A stretch of 64,000 bases of DNA from Mayfieldus sp963781495 (GTDB taxonomy: Bacteria > Actinomycetota > Thermoleophilia > Solirubrobacterales > 70-9): assembly GCA_963781495.1 (NCBI GenBank), contig CAWAFX010000004.1:1-64000 (forward strand), given 5' to 3'. The notes beneath the pieces were generated by a model. That model was not told the origin of the DNA. It saw only the letters and a program-made list of their open reading frames with translations, and did no database searches. Of this stretch, positions 10,282-18,796 are shown in pieces. Position numbers and translations under genes: made by a program. Each line of letters starts with the position of its first letter. Positions within the stretch are counted from its first letter, which is position 1.

Positions 10282-10847
10282 GGCCAGGGCCGGGAGACGA
10301 AGCGGTTGGCGTCGGCGCAGAACCGCCATGGGTTCTCGACCGCCTTGGTGATTCCGATCCGTGGCCCGACGGCGACCTCGACCTGGCGCCACTCGCCCTC
10401 GCGCGCCAGGACCGCGAACGGGGGCGAACTGAGGCTGGCACCGTTGTCGCCCAGCTCGACCCCCAGAGCCTCGGTCAGCTTGCCCGGCCCCGAGCAGAGA
10501 TCCTCGTCCCGGCGGTCGCCGCGACGCCGGCGCATCGCCCCGAGCCCGACGGTCGGCTGCAGGGCCCGGATCAGGACCGCGGCCGCCTGCCCGTCGGGCT
10601 CGGCAACCGCATTGAGCAGGCTGTGGATCCCGTAGGAGAGATAGACGTAAGCGCGGCCGGGCGGCCCGAAGAGGACCTCGGTACGGGCGGTGCGCCCGAC
10701 GTAGGCATGGCAGGCGGGATCGTCGCGCTCGTAGCTCTCGGTCTCGACGATCACCCCGCCGCAATCGCCGTGCAGCAGCGTGCAGCCGATCAGGTCGCGG
10801 GCGACCTGGTGCACCGAGCGGGCGAAGAAATCAGAACCCAGCGACAC
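10269..10847 (-). CDS. mpg: DNA-3-methyladenine glycosylase (AAG/MPG family)
   Basis: This enzyme excises alkylated purines in base excision repair. At 192 aa it fits the family. Recognisable signatures are VIVETESYERDDPACHAYVGRT, the glycosylase active-site segment with its catalytic Glu, followed by FGPPGRAYVYLSYGIHSLLN and LCSGPGKLTEALG. The start is GTG 10847. It sits 2 nt downstream of the argH stop (TAG-CG-GTG), so it is translationally coupled to argH. Confidence 0.94.
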   Translation of the reverse strand: MSLGSDFFARSVHQVARDLIGCTLLHGDCGGVIVETESYERDDPACHAYVGRTARTEVLFGPPGRAYVYLSYGIHSLLNAVAEPDGQAAAVLIRALQPTVGLGAMRRRRGDRRDEDLCSGPGKLTEALGVELGDNGASLSSPPFAVLAREGEWRQVEVAVGPRIGITKAVENPWRFCADANRFVSRPWPVAA

Positions 10848-10849
10848 CG

Positions 10850-12238
10850 CTAGCGACGCTGCTCGAGGATCGCGTCGACGCCGCGAAGAGCCTCGCGCGC
10901 CTTTCCGATCTGGGCCGCCAGCGGTTTTGAGCCGGTGCCCCCCTCCAGTCGCTTGGACTCCAGCCGGCTGGAGCCCGACAGCACCTCGTAGTACTCCTCG
11001 TCGAGCTGCTCGGAGAAGCCGCGCAGCTCTTCGGCATCCAAGTCCGAGAGCCCCTTGCCCCGCTGCAGGGCCTCACGGACCATGTCGCCGACGATCTCGT
11101 GCGCCTGGCGGAACGGAACCCCGCGCCGGACCAGCAGGTCGGCGACCTCGGTCGCGGCAAGCAGCTCGTCGGCCGAAGCCTCGGCCAGGCGCTCGCGGTC
11201 GAAGCTGATCCCGGCCAGCATCCCCTCGGCCATCTCGAGGCAGAGCTCGACCGTGTCTATCGCGTCGAAGAGCGGCTCCTTGTCCTCCTGCAGGTCCTTG
11301 GAGTAGGTCAGCGGCAGGCCGTGGATCACCCCGGCCAGGGTCGTGTAGTCGCCGAGCACGCGGGCCGACTTCGCCCGCAGCAGCTCTGCCGAATCGGGGT
11401 TCTTCTTCTGCGGCATGATGCTCGACCCCGAGGAGAACGACTCGTCGAGCTCGCAGAAGCCGAACTCGCTGCTCGACCAGAGGACGATCTCGGAGCCGAG
11501 CCGGGAGAGGTGCAGGGCGCAGGCGGCGGCCGCGGCGAGGTAGTCGAGGACGAAGTCGCGGTTCGACGCGCCGTCGATCGAATTCGCTGACACCTCTTCG
11601 AAGCCAAGCTCGTCGGCGAGCGCCCGGCGGTCGATCTCCCAATTGACCCCGGCCAGGGCGCCGGAGCCGAGCGGCATCACGCTGGCGCTGCCGAGGGCGA
11701 ACTCGAAGCGCCGCACGTCGCGGCTCAGCATCCAGAAGTAGGCGAGCAGATGGTGGCCGAGATAGACCGGCTGGGCGCGCTGCAGATGGGTGTAACCGGG
11801 CATCGCCCAGTCGCGGTGGGCTTCGGCGAGGTCGACCAGGCGCAGCAGGGTGGACCGCAGCAGCTCGATCGCGCGCAGCGAATGCGACTGCACTGCCATC
11901 GCCACATCGGTCGCCACCTGGTCGTTGCGCGAACGCCCGGTGTGAAGCTTGCCGGCCAGCTCGCCGACCAGCTCGCCGAGCCGGCGCTCGATCGCCATGT
12001 GGATGTCCTCGTCGGAATCCTCGAAACGGAACTCGCCCCGCTCGAGCTCCTCGCCCACCGTCTCCAGGCCGTGGTCCAGCTCCGAGAGCTCCTGCTCGCT
12101 GAGGACATCGACCTCGCGCAGCGCCCGCGCGTGGGCGCGTGACTGGTCGACGTCGTAGGGGGCCAGCCGCCAATCGAACTCGATCGAGCGGTTGAGCCGC
12201 CAAAAGCGCGGATCGGGGTCTTTGCGAAACCTCGGCAT
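10850..12238 (-). CDS. argH: Argininosuccinate lyase
   Basis: This enzyme cleaves argininosuccinate to arginine and fumarate, the last step of arginine synthesis. The fumarase/aspartase superfamily signature GSSIMPQKKNPD is intact (about residues 278-289). The substrate loops HTGRSRNDQVATD and MPGYTHLQRAQP are also present. The length of 462 aa is normal. The ATG at 12238 is preceded by GATAAT 8 nt away, suggesting a leaderless transcript that starts within the 3' end of the neighbouring aminotransferase gene. No other arginine genes are in the window. Confidence 0.97.
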   Translation of the reverse strand: MPRFRKDPDPRFWRLNRSIEFDWRLAPYDVDQSRAHARALREVDVLSEQELSELDHGLETVGEELERGEFRFEDSDEDIHMAIERRLGELVGELAGKLHTGRSRNDQVATDVAMAVQSHSLRAIELLRSTLLRLVDLAEAHRDWAMPGYTHLQRAQPVYLGHHLLAYFWMLSRDVRRFEFALGSASVMPLGSGALAGVNWEIDRRALADELGFEEVSANSIDGASNRDFVLDYLAAAAACALHLSRLGSEIVLWSSSEFGFCELDESFSSGSSIMPQKKNPDSAELLRAKSARVLGDYTTLAGVIHGLPLTYSKDLQEDKEPLFDAIDTVELCLEMAEGMLAGISFDRERLAEASADELLAATEVADLLVRRGVPFRQAHEIVGDMVREALQRGKGLSDLDAEELRGFSEQLDEEYYEVLSGSSRLESKRLEGGTGSKPLAAQIGKAREALRGVDAILEQRR

Positions 12239-12246
12239 GGCGGCGG

Positions 12247-12252
12247 ATTATC
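12247..12252 (-). promoter_or_regulatory. -10 box of argH (GATAAT)
   Basis: GATAAT lies 8 nt before the argH ATG. It includes the TAA stop codon of the upstream aminotransferase gene. Confidence 0.5.
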
Positions 12253-13405
12253 GCTGCGCCAGGGCGCCGGCCAGCGCCTCGCAGACCTTCTCGACCTGGT
12301 CCTCGCGCATGGCGCTGAAGAAGGGCAGCGCCAGCGAGCGTGCCGCGGCGCGCTCGGCGACCGGAAACTGGCCCTCTCGGTAACCAAGCTCGCGCAGGTG
12401 GGGAAACAGGTGCAGGCAGGGCAGGTAGGCCTTGGAGGGGGTTCCCGCGGCGGCGAGCGACGAGACCACCGCCTCGCGGTCGGCGGCGACCGGCAGCTGA
12501 ACGACGTAGACGAACCAGCTGCGGCGCTCGTCGCCGTGCTCGGCCGCCGGGATCAGCAGGCCGTCCTCCCCGCCTCCCCCGTGCTCGGCGGCGAGCTCGG
12601 TCAGCCGCTCCTCGTAGGCCTCGGCAACGTCCGAGCGCATCTGCAGCAGCTCGTCGATGCGTTCGAGCTGGCCGAATCCGAGCGCGCAGGCGAGCTCCGA
12701 GAGCCGGTAGTTGAAGCCGAGCCGCTCGTGCTCGACCACCGCCATGTCGGCGGCGCGGCCCTGGTTGCGCTCGCTGCGGTAGCGCGCGGCCGCCTCGGGT
12801 CCGGCCGGGACGAGCATCCCGCCCTCGCCAGTGGTCATCTGCTTGTTGGGATAGAAGGCGAAGGCGGCCGGGTTTCCGCGCGCCCCGACCATCCGCCCCT
12901 CCGAGTCGACCGCCCCGATCGCTTCGCAGGCGTCTTCGAGGATGCCGAGGCCGCTGCGCTGGGCCAGCTTTTCGAGCTCGCCCATCGCCGCCGGCCAGCC
13001 GAAGATGTGGACCGGCAGCAGGCCGGCCGTCTTCGGACCGACGGCGTCGGCCGCCGCCGCCGGATCGATGTTCAGCGTCAGCGGGTCGACGTCGCAGAAG
13101 ACCGGCCGCGCCCGCTCGTAGAGCAGGCAGTTGGCGGAGGCGACGAAGCTGAACGGGCTTGTGATCACCTCGTCGCCCTCGCCCCAGCCGTGGCCCCGCA
13201 CCCCGAGGTGAAGCGCCGTGGTGCCGCTGGAGACTGCGACGGCGTCCTCGACCCCGAGCCAGCTTGCGAAGGACCGCTCGAAGCGGTCCTGCATCGGACC
13301 CAGCGAAAGGCGGCCCGAGCGCAGGGTCTCCAGCACCAGGGTCTCGTCGCGCTCCCGGATCTCGGGCCGCGAGAGGGGGATCTCCTCGCCGCTGCTGGCA
13401 GCCAC
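12248..13405 (-). CDS. DegT/DnrJ/EryC1/StrS-family aminotransferase
   Basis: This PLP-dependent sugar aminotransferase-type protein has 385 aa. Visible features are the SSGTTALHLGVRG phosphate-binding loop, the ILEDACEAIGA segment with the PLP-interacting Asp, and FYPNKQMTTGEGGM with the Schiff-base Lys. The family usually transfers an amino group to a keto-sugar nucleotide for surface polysaccharide synthesis; no dedicated sugar genes are adjacent, so the substrate is open. The start is GTG 13405. Its -10 box (TAGGCT, 7 nt upstream) overlaps the cimA stop codon. Confidence 0.9.
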   Translation of the reverse strand: MAASSGEEIPLSRPEIRERDETLVLETLRSGRLSLGPMQDRFERSFASWLGVEDAVAVSSGTTALHLGVRGHGWGEGDEVITSPFSFVASANCLLYERARPVFCDVDPLTLNIDPAAAADAVGPKTAGLLPVHIFGWPAAMGELEKLAQRSGLGILEDACEAIGAVDSEGRMVGARGNPAAFAFYPNKQMTTGEGGMLVPAGPEAAARYRSERNQGRAADMAVVEHERLGFNYRLSELACALGFGQLERIDELLQMRSDVAEAYEERLTELAAEHGGGGEDGLLIPAAEHGDERRSWFVYVVQLPVAADREAVVSSLAAAGTPSKAYLPCLHLFPHLRELGYREGQFPVAERAAARSLALPFFSAMREDQVEKVCEALAGALAQR

Positions 13406-13412
13406 GCGGGGC

Positions 13413-13418
13413 AGCCTA
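13413..13418 (-). promoter_or_regulatory. -10 box of the DegT aminotransferase (TAGGCT)
   Basis: TAGGCT is followed by 7 nt and GTG 13405. The TAG of this box is the cimA stop codon. Confidence 0.55.
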
Positions 13419-15026
13419 GTCGGCGCCGCTGAGCGCCCCTGAGCCCTCGCTCGGCTGCATCCGATCAGGGCGGGGCTGGAAGGCGTACTCCAGCGACTCG
13501 ACCAGGGCCTCCCAAGAGGCTTCGATGATGTTCTCCGAGACGCCGATCGACCCCCACTCGCGCTCGCCGTCGGAGCTGTCGAGCAGGACCCGGGTCACGG
13601 CGCCGGTCCCGTGGTCCTCGTCGAGGATGCGGACCTTGTAGTTGGTCAGCTCGATGTCGGCCAGATGCGGATGGCGGTCGGTGATCGCCCCCCGCAGGGC
13701 GCGGTCGAGGGCGTTGACGGGGCCGTTGCCCTCCGCAACGCGGACGTAGCGTTCGCCCTCGACCCAGACCTTGATCGTCGCCTCGGTCTGGACTCGGCCG
13801 TCCTCGCGCTTCTCGGTCAGGACGCGGAAGCTCTCGAGCCGGAACAGCGGCTCGTACTCCCCCGCCTCGCGCCGCAGCAGCAGCTCGAAGGAGGCGTCGG
13901 CGGCCTCGTAGTGATAGCCGCGGTGCTCGCGCTCCTTGAGCCGCTCGAGGGTGCGCTGAGCGACCTCGTCGTCGACCGCGATCCCGGCCGCCTCGGCCCG
14001 GCTCAGCACCGTGCCGCGGCCGGAGAGCTCGGAGACGAGGACGTCGCGCTGGTTTCCGACCGCGTCGGGATCGGTGTGCTCGAAGGTCCTCACGTCGGCG
14101 CTCACCCCGGCGACGTGCATGCCCCCCTTGTGGGCGAAGGCGTTGCGGCCCACGTAGGGCTGGTCGGGGTCCGGAACCGCGTTGCAGGTCTCATCGACGT
14201 AGTGAGCGGTCTCGGTCAGCCGCTTCAGCTGTTGCGGCGAGACGACCTCGAAGCCCATCTTCAGCTGCAGCGCCGGCAGGATCGAGACCAGGTTGGCGTT
14301 GCCGCAGCGCTCCCCGTATCCGTTCATCGTCCCCTGCACCAGGCGGGCCCCCTCGCCGACCGCGGCGAGCGAGTTGGCGACCGCGCACTCGGCGTCGTTG
14401 TGGGTGTGGATCCCGACCTCGATCCGCTCGCCCAGGGCCTCGACGACCGCGGCGGTGGCCGCGGCCACCTGGTGGGGAAGGCTGGAGCCGTTGGTGTCGC
14501 AGAGGGTGACGTTCTCGGCCCCCGCCTCGGCGGCTGCGCCCAGACACTCGACCGCGTAGCCGGCATCCTCGCGCCAGGCGTCGAAGAAGTGCTCGGCGTC
14601 GTAGATCACCCGTTTGCCGGCCGAGCGGCAGAAGGCGACCGAGTCGGCGATCATCGCCAGATTCTCGTCGCGCGAGACCTTGGTCACCTTCTCGAGGTGC
14701 AGCGCCCAGGTCTTTCCGACCAGGGTGATCACCGGCGCAAAGCTCGAGACCAGGACCCCGAGCGCCTCGTCGTCGTCGGCCCTGTGATCGCGCCGCCGGG
14801 TCATCCCGAAGGCGCAGATCGCCGCCGTCTGCAGCTCCTGCCCGGCGAGCAGCTCGAAAAGCTCCGCCTCCTTCGGGTTGGAGCTGGGAAAGCCGGCCTC
14901 GACGAAGTGGACGCCGAGGTGGTCGAGCGCCTCGACGATATGCACCTTCTCGCGCGCCGAGAGCGACATTCCCTGACCCTGCATCCCGTCCCGCAGGGTC
15001 GTGTCGTAGAGCTTTACCTGGTCCAT
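13416..15026 (-). CDS. cimA: (R)-citramalate synthase
   Basis: This enzyme condenses pyruvate and acetyl-CoA to citramalate, the threonine-independent entry to isoleucine synthesis. The N-terminal HMGL TIM barrel has the DTTLRDGMQG motif, the HTHNDAECAVAN metal-binding segment and GTMNGYGERCGN. A C-terminal LeuA-type allosteric domain (about residues 400-520) would bind isoleucine. At 536 aa it fits the CimA family and is distinct from leuA at 24091. ATG 15026 has an AGGAAGG ribosome site 6 nt upstream. It lies 122 nt after ilvE, with a small candidate leader ORF between them. Confidence 0.94.
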   Translation of the reverse strand: MDQVKLYDTTLRDGMQGQGMSLSAREKVHIVEALDHLGVHFVEAGFPSSNPKEAELFELLAGQELQTAAICAFGMTRRRDHRADDDEALGVLVSSFAPVITLVGKTWALHLEKVTKVSRDENLAMIADSVAFCRSAGKRVIYDAEHFFDAWREDAGYAVECLGAAAEAGAENVTLCDTNGSSLPHQVAAATAAVVEALGERIEVGIHTHNDAECAVANSLAAVGEGARLVQGTMNGYGERCGNANLVSILPALQLKMGFEVVSPQQLKRLTETAHYVDETCNAVPDPDQPYVGRNAFAHKGGMHVAGVSADVRTFEHTDPDAVGNQRDVLVSELSGRGTVLSRAEAAGIAVDDEVAQRTLERLKEREHRGYHYEAADASFELLLRREAGEYEPLFRLESFRVLTEKREDGRVQTEATIKVWVEGERYVRVAEGNGPVNALDRALRGAITDRHPHLADIELTNYKVRILDEDHGTGAVTRVLLDSSDGEREWGSIGVSENIIEASWEALVESLEYAFQPRPDRMQPSEGSGALSGAD

Positions 15027-15101
15027 CTGATGCCTTCCTGGTTCGAGGGGTCGAGCGGTGGCCCTTTTGAGGCCAGCACGCGCCCAGACGGGCGCCAGCC
15101 G

Positions 15102-15149
15102 CTAGGCGGCGGCGGTAATTCGGTCGATTGACTCGAACCGGGGGCGCAT
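15102..15149 (-). CDS. Candidate 15-codon leader peptide before cimA
   Basis: This short frame reads MRPRFESIDRITAAA. It begins with an ATG overlapping the ilvE stop (TGATG) and ends at TAG 15102. It contains two Ile codons. Directly after the stop come two strong hairpins: GCGCCC-GTCT-GGGCGC, and a TGGCC...GGCCA stem before the cimA ribosome site. This layout resembles a translational or attenuation leader, but Ile enrichment is weak and there is no U-tract. Confidence 0.3.
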   Translation of the reverse strand: MRPRFESIDRITAAA

Positions 15150-16099
15150 CAGGAGGTGACTTTACTCTCCTGGTCGACCGGCGCCGGCTGCTCGACGAAG
15201 TCCAGCCATTCCAGGTATTCCTCCGCACGCCCGCAGAGCGCGTCCTCGTATTTGGACTGCACGTGGCGCGTCACCTCACCCGGCTCTCCCAGCTCGTGGT
15301 CGTCGATCTCGCGCACCGGAACGAGCTCGGCGGCGGTGCCGGTGAGGAAGATCTCCTCAGCCAGGTAGAGCTCGGCGCGGGCGACGTCACGTTCGACCAC
15401 GGAGTAGCCGAGGTCGCGGGCGATCTGGATCACCGACTTGCGGCTGATCCCGTCGAGGATCGAGGCGGTGTGCGGTGGGGTGACCAGGGTGTCATCGAGG
15501 ACCAGGAAGACGTTCTCGCCCGAGCCCTCGCAGACGAAGCCGCGCTCGTCGAGCAGGATCGCCTCCTCGTAGCCGGCCTTCGCCGACTCGGTCTTGGCGA
15601 GGATCGAGTTCAGGTACTGGCCCGACGCTTTGGCATGGGGGATCAGGCCGGCGGGCGAGATCCGGCGCCAGGAGGAGACCCGAGCCCGGATCCCATGTCG
15701 CTTCCCGTCCTCTCCCAGGTAGGCACCCCAGGGCCAGACGGCGACCATCACGTCGACCGGGCCGCTGGGCGCGTAGAGGCCCATCTCGCCGTAGCCGCGG
15801 AAGGCGAGCGGGCGGATGTAGCAGGAGCGCAGCCCGTTGCGGTTGATCAGCTCGTGCGTGGCGGCGCGGATCTGCTCGCCCGAGAAGGGCAGCTCGAGGT
15901 AGTACATCTCGGCCGATTTGGCGAGCCGGTCGAGGTGCTCGGAGTGGCGGAAGATCGCCGGACCGCGTTCGGTTTCGTAGCAGCGGATCCCCTCGAAGAC
16001 CCCGGAGCCGTAGTGCAGGCCGTGGCTGAGCACGTGGACCTTGGCCTCGTCCCAGGGGACAAATTCTCCGTTCAGCCAGATCAGCTCGACCTTCTCCAC
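15149..16099 (-). CDS. ilvE: Branched-chain amino acid aminotransferase
   Basis: This class IV PLP aminotransferase carries out the last reaction of Leu, Ile and Val synthesis. At 316 aa it is normal. Signatures include SHGLHYGSGVFEGIRCYET near the N-terminus, the KASGQYLNSILAKTES block with the PLP lysine, EGSGENVFLV and EIFLTGTAAELVPV. The start is GTG 16099. A CATACT box lies 9 nt upstream, giving a very short leader. cimA follows in the same direction 122 nt later, so the two probably form an operon for isoleucine synthesis. Confidence 0.96.
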   Translation of the reverse strand: MEKVELIWLNGEFVPWDEAKVHVLSHGLHYGSGVFEGIRCYETERGPAIFRHSEHLDRLAKSAEMYYLELPFSGEQIRAATHELINRNGLRSCYIRPLAFRGYGEMGLYAPSGPVDVMVAVWPWGAYLGEDGKRHGIRARVSSWRRISPAGLIPHAKASGQYLNSILAKTESAKAGYEEAILLDERGFVCEGSGENVFLVLDDTLVTPPHTASILDGISRKSVIQIARDLGYSVVERDVARAELYLAEEIFLTGTAAELVPVREIDDHELGEPGEVTRHVQSKYEDALCGRAEEYLEWLDFVEQPAPVDQESKVTS

Positions 16100-16108
16100 C
16101 GTGGGCGA

Positions 16109-16114
16109 AGTATG
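16109..16114 (-). promoter_or_regulatory. Candidate -10 box of ilvE (CATACT)
   Basis: CATACT lies 9 nt before the GTG start of ilvE. No -35 box is evident. Confidence 0.35.
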
Positions 16115-16195
16115 CCCGATCGGTTCCGCCGCTACGAGACTAATCTTGCCCGCGCGGGTTAACGGAATGCAAAGGCTCCAACCGGGAGGTCACAA

Positions 16196-16918
16196 GTGTT
16201 GATGCGGCTCCGCTCCAAGCTCACCTACGCCAACGTCGCGGCGACGATCGCGATCTTTCTCGCCGTCACGGGGGTCGGTTTCGCGGTCGCGAAGCTGCCC
16301 CGCGGAAGCGTCGGACCCAAGCAGCTGCGAAACGGCGCCGTGCACTCGCGCAAGCTGCACAAGAACGCCGTCAACGCCTCGAAGATCAGATCCGGCGCCG
16401 TGGGCCGCTCCGAGCTCGCCAACGGGGCGGTGGGCGGAGGCAAGATCTCCAACAGCGCCGTGATCACCAAGAAGCTGGCAAATGGTGCCGTGACCAGGGC
16501 AAAGATCGACCCGGCTTCGATTCCGCTGCTCGGCACGCTGAACACCGGCGACACGCTGCGCGGCAGCTTCGACCTCGGCGGGACCCCGGGCGGGGCCGGC
16601 AACGACACCCGTCAGGGCTACAGCTTCCAGTTCCCGCTCGTCAACGCGCCCACCGGCGGCGCGGCGAACCTGATCGATCTGGTCGCTAACCCAGCCGGAA
16701 CGACCACGGCCTGCCCGGGGATCAGCGGCGGCAACCAGCAGACCCCGAACGCGGCCGGCGGCAATCTCTGCATCTACATCACCGGCAAGACCAACCTCGG
16801 CGCGACCCCGATGGCGCTCAACAACGTCTCGCGGCTGGGCTTCGGCCTGCAGGCGAACTCGGGCGCGGCGCTGACGGCGTACGAGGCGACCGGATTCTGG
16901 GCGGTGACGGCTCCCTAG
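16196..16918 (+). CDS. Exported protein with NGAV-type degenerate repeats, function unknown
   Basis: This 240-aa protein has an N-terminal signal or anchor helix (NVAATIAIFLAVTGVGFAVA). About five degenerate repeats of 10-17 residues follow between residues 38 and 105, with cores RNGAVHSRKL, KNAVNASKI, RSGAVGRSEL, ANGAVGGGKI and NSAVITKKL. The C-terminal half is Gly/Asn/Thr-rich with two Cys (CPGISG, LCIY). Repeats of this kind suggest a stacked extracellular fold. GTG 16196 is chosen because GGGAGG lies 6 nt upstream; ATG 16202 is an alternative. It is divergent from ilvE and convergent with leuB. I do not recognise a characterised family. Confidence 0.75.
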   Translation: MLMRLRSKLTYANVAATIAIFLAVTGVGFAVAKLPRGSVGPKQLRNGAVHSRKLHKNAVNASKIRSGAVGRSELANGAVGGGKISNSAVITKKLANGAVTRAKIDPASIPLLGTLNTGDTLRGSFDLGGTPGGAGNDTRQGYSFQFPLVNAPTGGAANLIDLVANPAGTTTACPGISGGNQQTPNAAGGNLCIYITGKTNLGATPMALNNVSRLGFGLQANSGAALTAYEATGFWAVTAP

Positions 16919-16927
16919 GGAGCCGTC
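16906..16927. terminator. 22-bp perfect palindrome at a convergent junction
   Basis: GACGGCTCCCT/AGGGAGCCGTC spans the stop codon of the 240-aa exported protein and precedes the leuB end at 16938. It has no T-run. It probably terminates both converging transcripts. Confidence 0.5.
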
Positions 16928-16937
16928 GGCCCGCCGC

Positions 16938-18029
16938 CTAGAGCGCCAGCTCGGAGATGACCGCCGCGGTCATCTCCTCGGTGCCGACCTCGACTTCGGC
17001 CGGGACGTCGGTCATCGGCGGCGTCTCGGTGACGACCGCCGCCAAATCGGGGGTTCGCAGACCGTGCTCCAGGACCGCGTCGACCGCCGCCTCGATCGCG
17101 GCCGCGCCCTCGGAGTCGTCGAAGCCGTAGCGGAGCATCAGTGCCACGGAGAGAAAGGTCGCCAGGGGGTTGGCGATCCCCTGCCCGGCGATGTCGGGAG
17201 CCGAACCGTGGACCGGCTCGAAGAGGCCCGGTCCGTCGGCGCCAAGACTGGCCGAGGGCAGCATCCCCAGTGAGCCGGTCAGCATCGCCGCCTCATCGCT
17301 GAGGATGTCGCCGAACAGGTTCTCGGTCACGACGACGTCGAACGCCGCCGGGCGGGAGACCAACTGCATCGCGGCGTTGTCGACCAGCATGTGCTCGAGC
17401 GCGATGTCGCTGTAGTCGTCGCCGATCCGGGTCACGGTCTCGCGCCAGAGGCGCGAGGTCTCGAGCACGTTGGCCTTGTCGACCGAGGTCACCCGGGGCT
17501 TCGAGCCGGCACGCTGGCGGGCTGCTTCGAAGGCAATGCGGGCGATGCGCTCGATCTCGGCCACCGTGTAGCGGCAGTCGTCGTGGGCGGCGTCGCCATC
17601 GCGGCCGCTGTCGCCGAAGTAGATCCCTCCGGTCAGCTCGCGGACGACGAGCAGATCGGTGTCGACGATCAGCTCCTCGCGCAGCGGGCTGGCCGCGACC
17701 AGAGCCGGGCTGGGGCGAACCGGGCGCAGGTTGGCGTAGAGCCCAAGCCCCTTGCGCAGCCCCAGCAGCCCCTGCTCGGGCCGGGGCGCGTCGGGGTCGG
17801 TGGTGTCCCACTTCGGGCCGCCGACCGCCCCCAGCAGGACCGCGTCGGCCTTGCGGCAGGCCTCGAGGACCGCGTCGGTCAGCGCCGTGCCGTGGGCGTC
17901 GATCGACGCCCCGCCGACGATCTGCTCATCGAACTCGAAGCCATCGATCGCCTCCAGCAACCGCCGGGCCGCAGCCGTGATCTCGACCCCAATCCCGTCG
18001 CCGGGCAGGACTGCGATCCGCTTGCTCAC
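16938..18029 (-). CDS. leuB: 3-isopropylmalate dehydrogenase
   Basis: This enzyme oxidatively decarboxylates 3-isopropylmalate in leucine synthesis. At 363 aa it shows the LPGDGIG start, GAVGGPKW, LRPVR, RELTGGIYFG, the VDKANVLETSRLWRE catalytic Lys segment, DNAAMQL, LFGDILSDEA, and VHGSAPDIAGQGIANP for NAD binding. It overlaps the upstream methyltransferase by 4 nt (18026-18029). It is the last gene of the run regulator-leuC-leuD-methyltransferase-leuB. Confidence 0.97.
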   Translation of the reverse strand: MSKRIAVLPGDGIGVEITAAARRLLEAIDGFEFDEQIVGGASIDAHGTALTDAVLEACRKADAVLLGAVGGPKWDTTDPDAPRPEQGLLGLRKGLGLYANLRPVRPSPALVAASPLREELIVDTDLLVVRELTGGIYFGDSGRDGDAAHDDCRYTVAEIERIARIAFEAARQRAGSKPRVTSVDKANVLETSRLWRETVTRIGDDYSDIALEHMLVDNAAMQLVSRPAAFDVVVTENLFGDILSDEAAMLTGSLGMLPSASLGADGPGLFEPVHGSAPDIAGQGIANPLATFLSVALMLRYGFDDSEGAAAIEAAVDAVLEHGLRTPDLAAVVTETPPMTDVPAEVEVGTEEMTAAVISELAL

Positions 18030-18796
18030 GGCCGCCGCGCCTCGATGTTGAGGCGAACGTAGTCGAGCACCAGCGGCTCCCCCATCGCGACGGCCACCTC
18101 TTCCACGAATGGGTCCTTCAGATCATCGGGCAGCCGCTCCAGCTGTGGGCCCAGTGTCACAGTGGCCAGAAACGCCTTCGGCTCCGCGGGACGGGTGTCC
18201 TTGCGCTGCAGCCAGCAACGCACGTCCTCAAAGCCGGCGGCATCCAGCCGGGCCTCGGTTTCTTCTGCCGTCGCGAAGTTGAGCCCGCTCGACATTCCTT
18301 CGAAGTGCTCCCCGTAGCGGGGCTGCGCGGCGACCTCGGCGATCACCTTGACCAGGCTGGCGACGTTGCCGTGGCCTCCACACTGGGCGACGAGGCGGCC
18401 GCCGGGCCGGAGCGCCCTATGAAGGCGCCCGAACAGGTTCTCGTGGTCGGGAATCCAGTGAAAGACGGCGTTCGAGTAGACGAGGTCGAACTCCTCGCCC
18501 AAGTCGAGCTCGGCAAGGTCGCCTTCGCGGATCTCGGCCCGGTCGCCGAGCGCTTCGCGGGCCATCGCGACCATCGAGGCGGAGCCGTCGATGCCGACCA
18601 GGCGTCCCTCGGGCAGCCGGTCGAGCAACTCCGCGGTCACCCGTCCCGAGCCGCATCCGGCGTCGAGCACGGTCTCGTCCCCGCTGAGGTCAAGCCGCTC
18701 GAGGACCTCCTGCGCCCACTCGAACTGGGGGTCGGCGACGCGGTCGTAGACCTCCGCGTCCCACTCGCGCGGACCCGTGTGGGTCGGCCTAGCCAA
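18026..18796 (-). CDS. SAM-dependent methyltransferase, trans-aconitate methyltransferase-like
   Basis: This class I methyltransferase has 256 aa. Motif I is VLDAGCGSGRVT, the acidic motif is LVGIDGSASM, and YSNAVFHWIPDHENLF resembles the post-I region of Tam (trans-aconitate 2-methyltransferase). It sits inside the leucine operon, overlapping leuD at its TTG start (18796) and leuB at its stop. Yeast Tmt1 of the same broad family methylates 3-isopropylmalate, the product of LeuCD, so a carboxylate of this pathway is a plausible substrate. That is inference from context. Confidence 0.85.
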   Translation of the reverse strand: MARPTHTGPREWDAEVYDRVADPQFEWAQEVLERLDLSGDETVLDAGCGSGRVTAELLDRLPEGRLVGIDGSASMVAMAREALGDRAEIREGDLAELDLGEEFDLVYSNAVFHWIPDHENLFGRLHRALRPGGRLVAQCGGHGNVASLVKVIAEVAAQPRYGEHFEGMSSGLNFATAEETEARLDAAGFEDVRCWLQRKDTRPAEPKAFLATVTLGPQLERLPDDLKDPFVEEVAVAMGEPLVLDYVRLNIEARRP

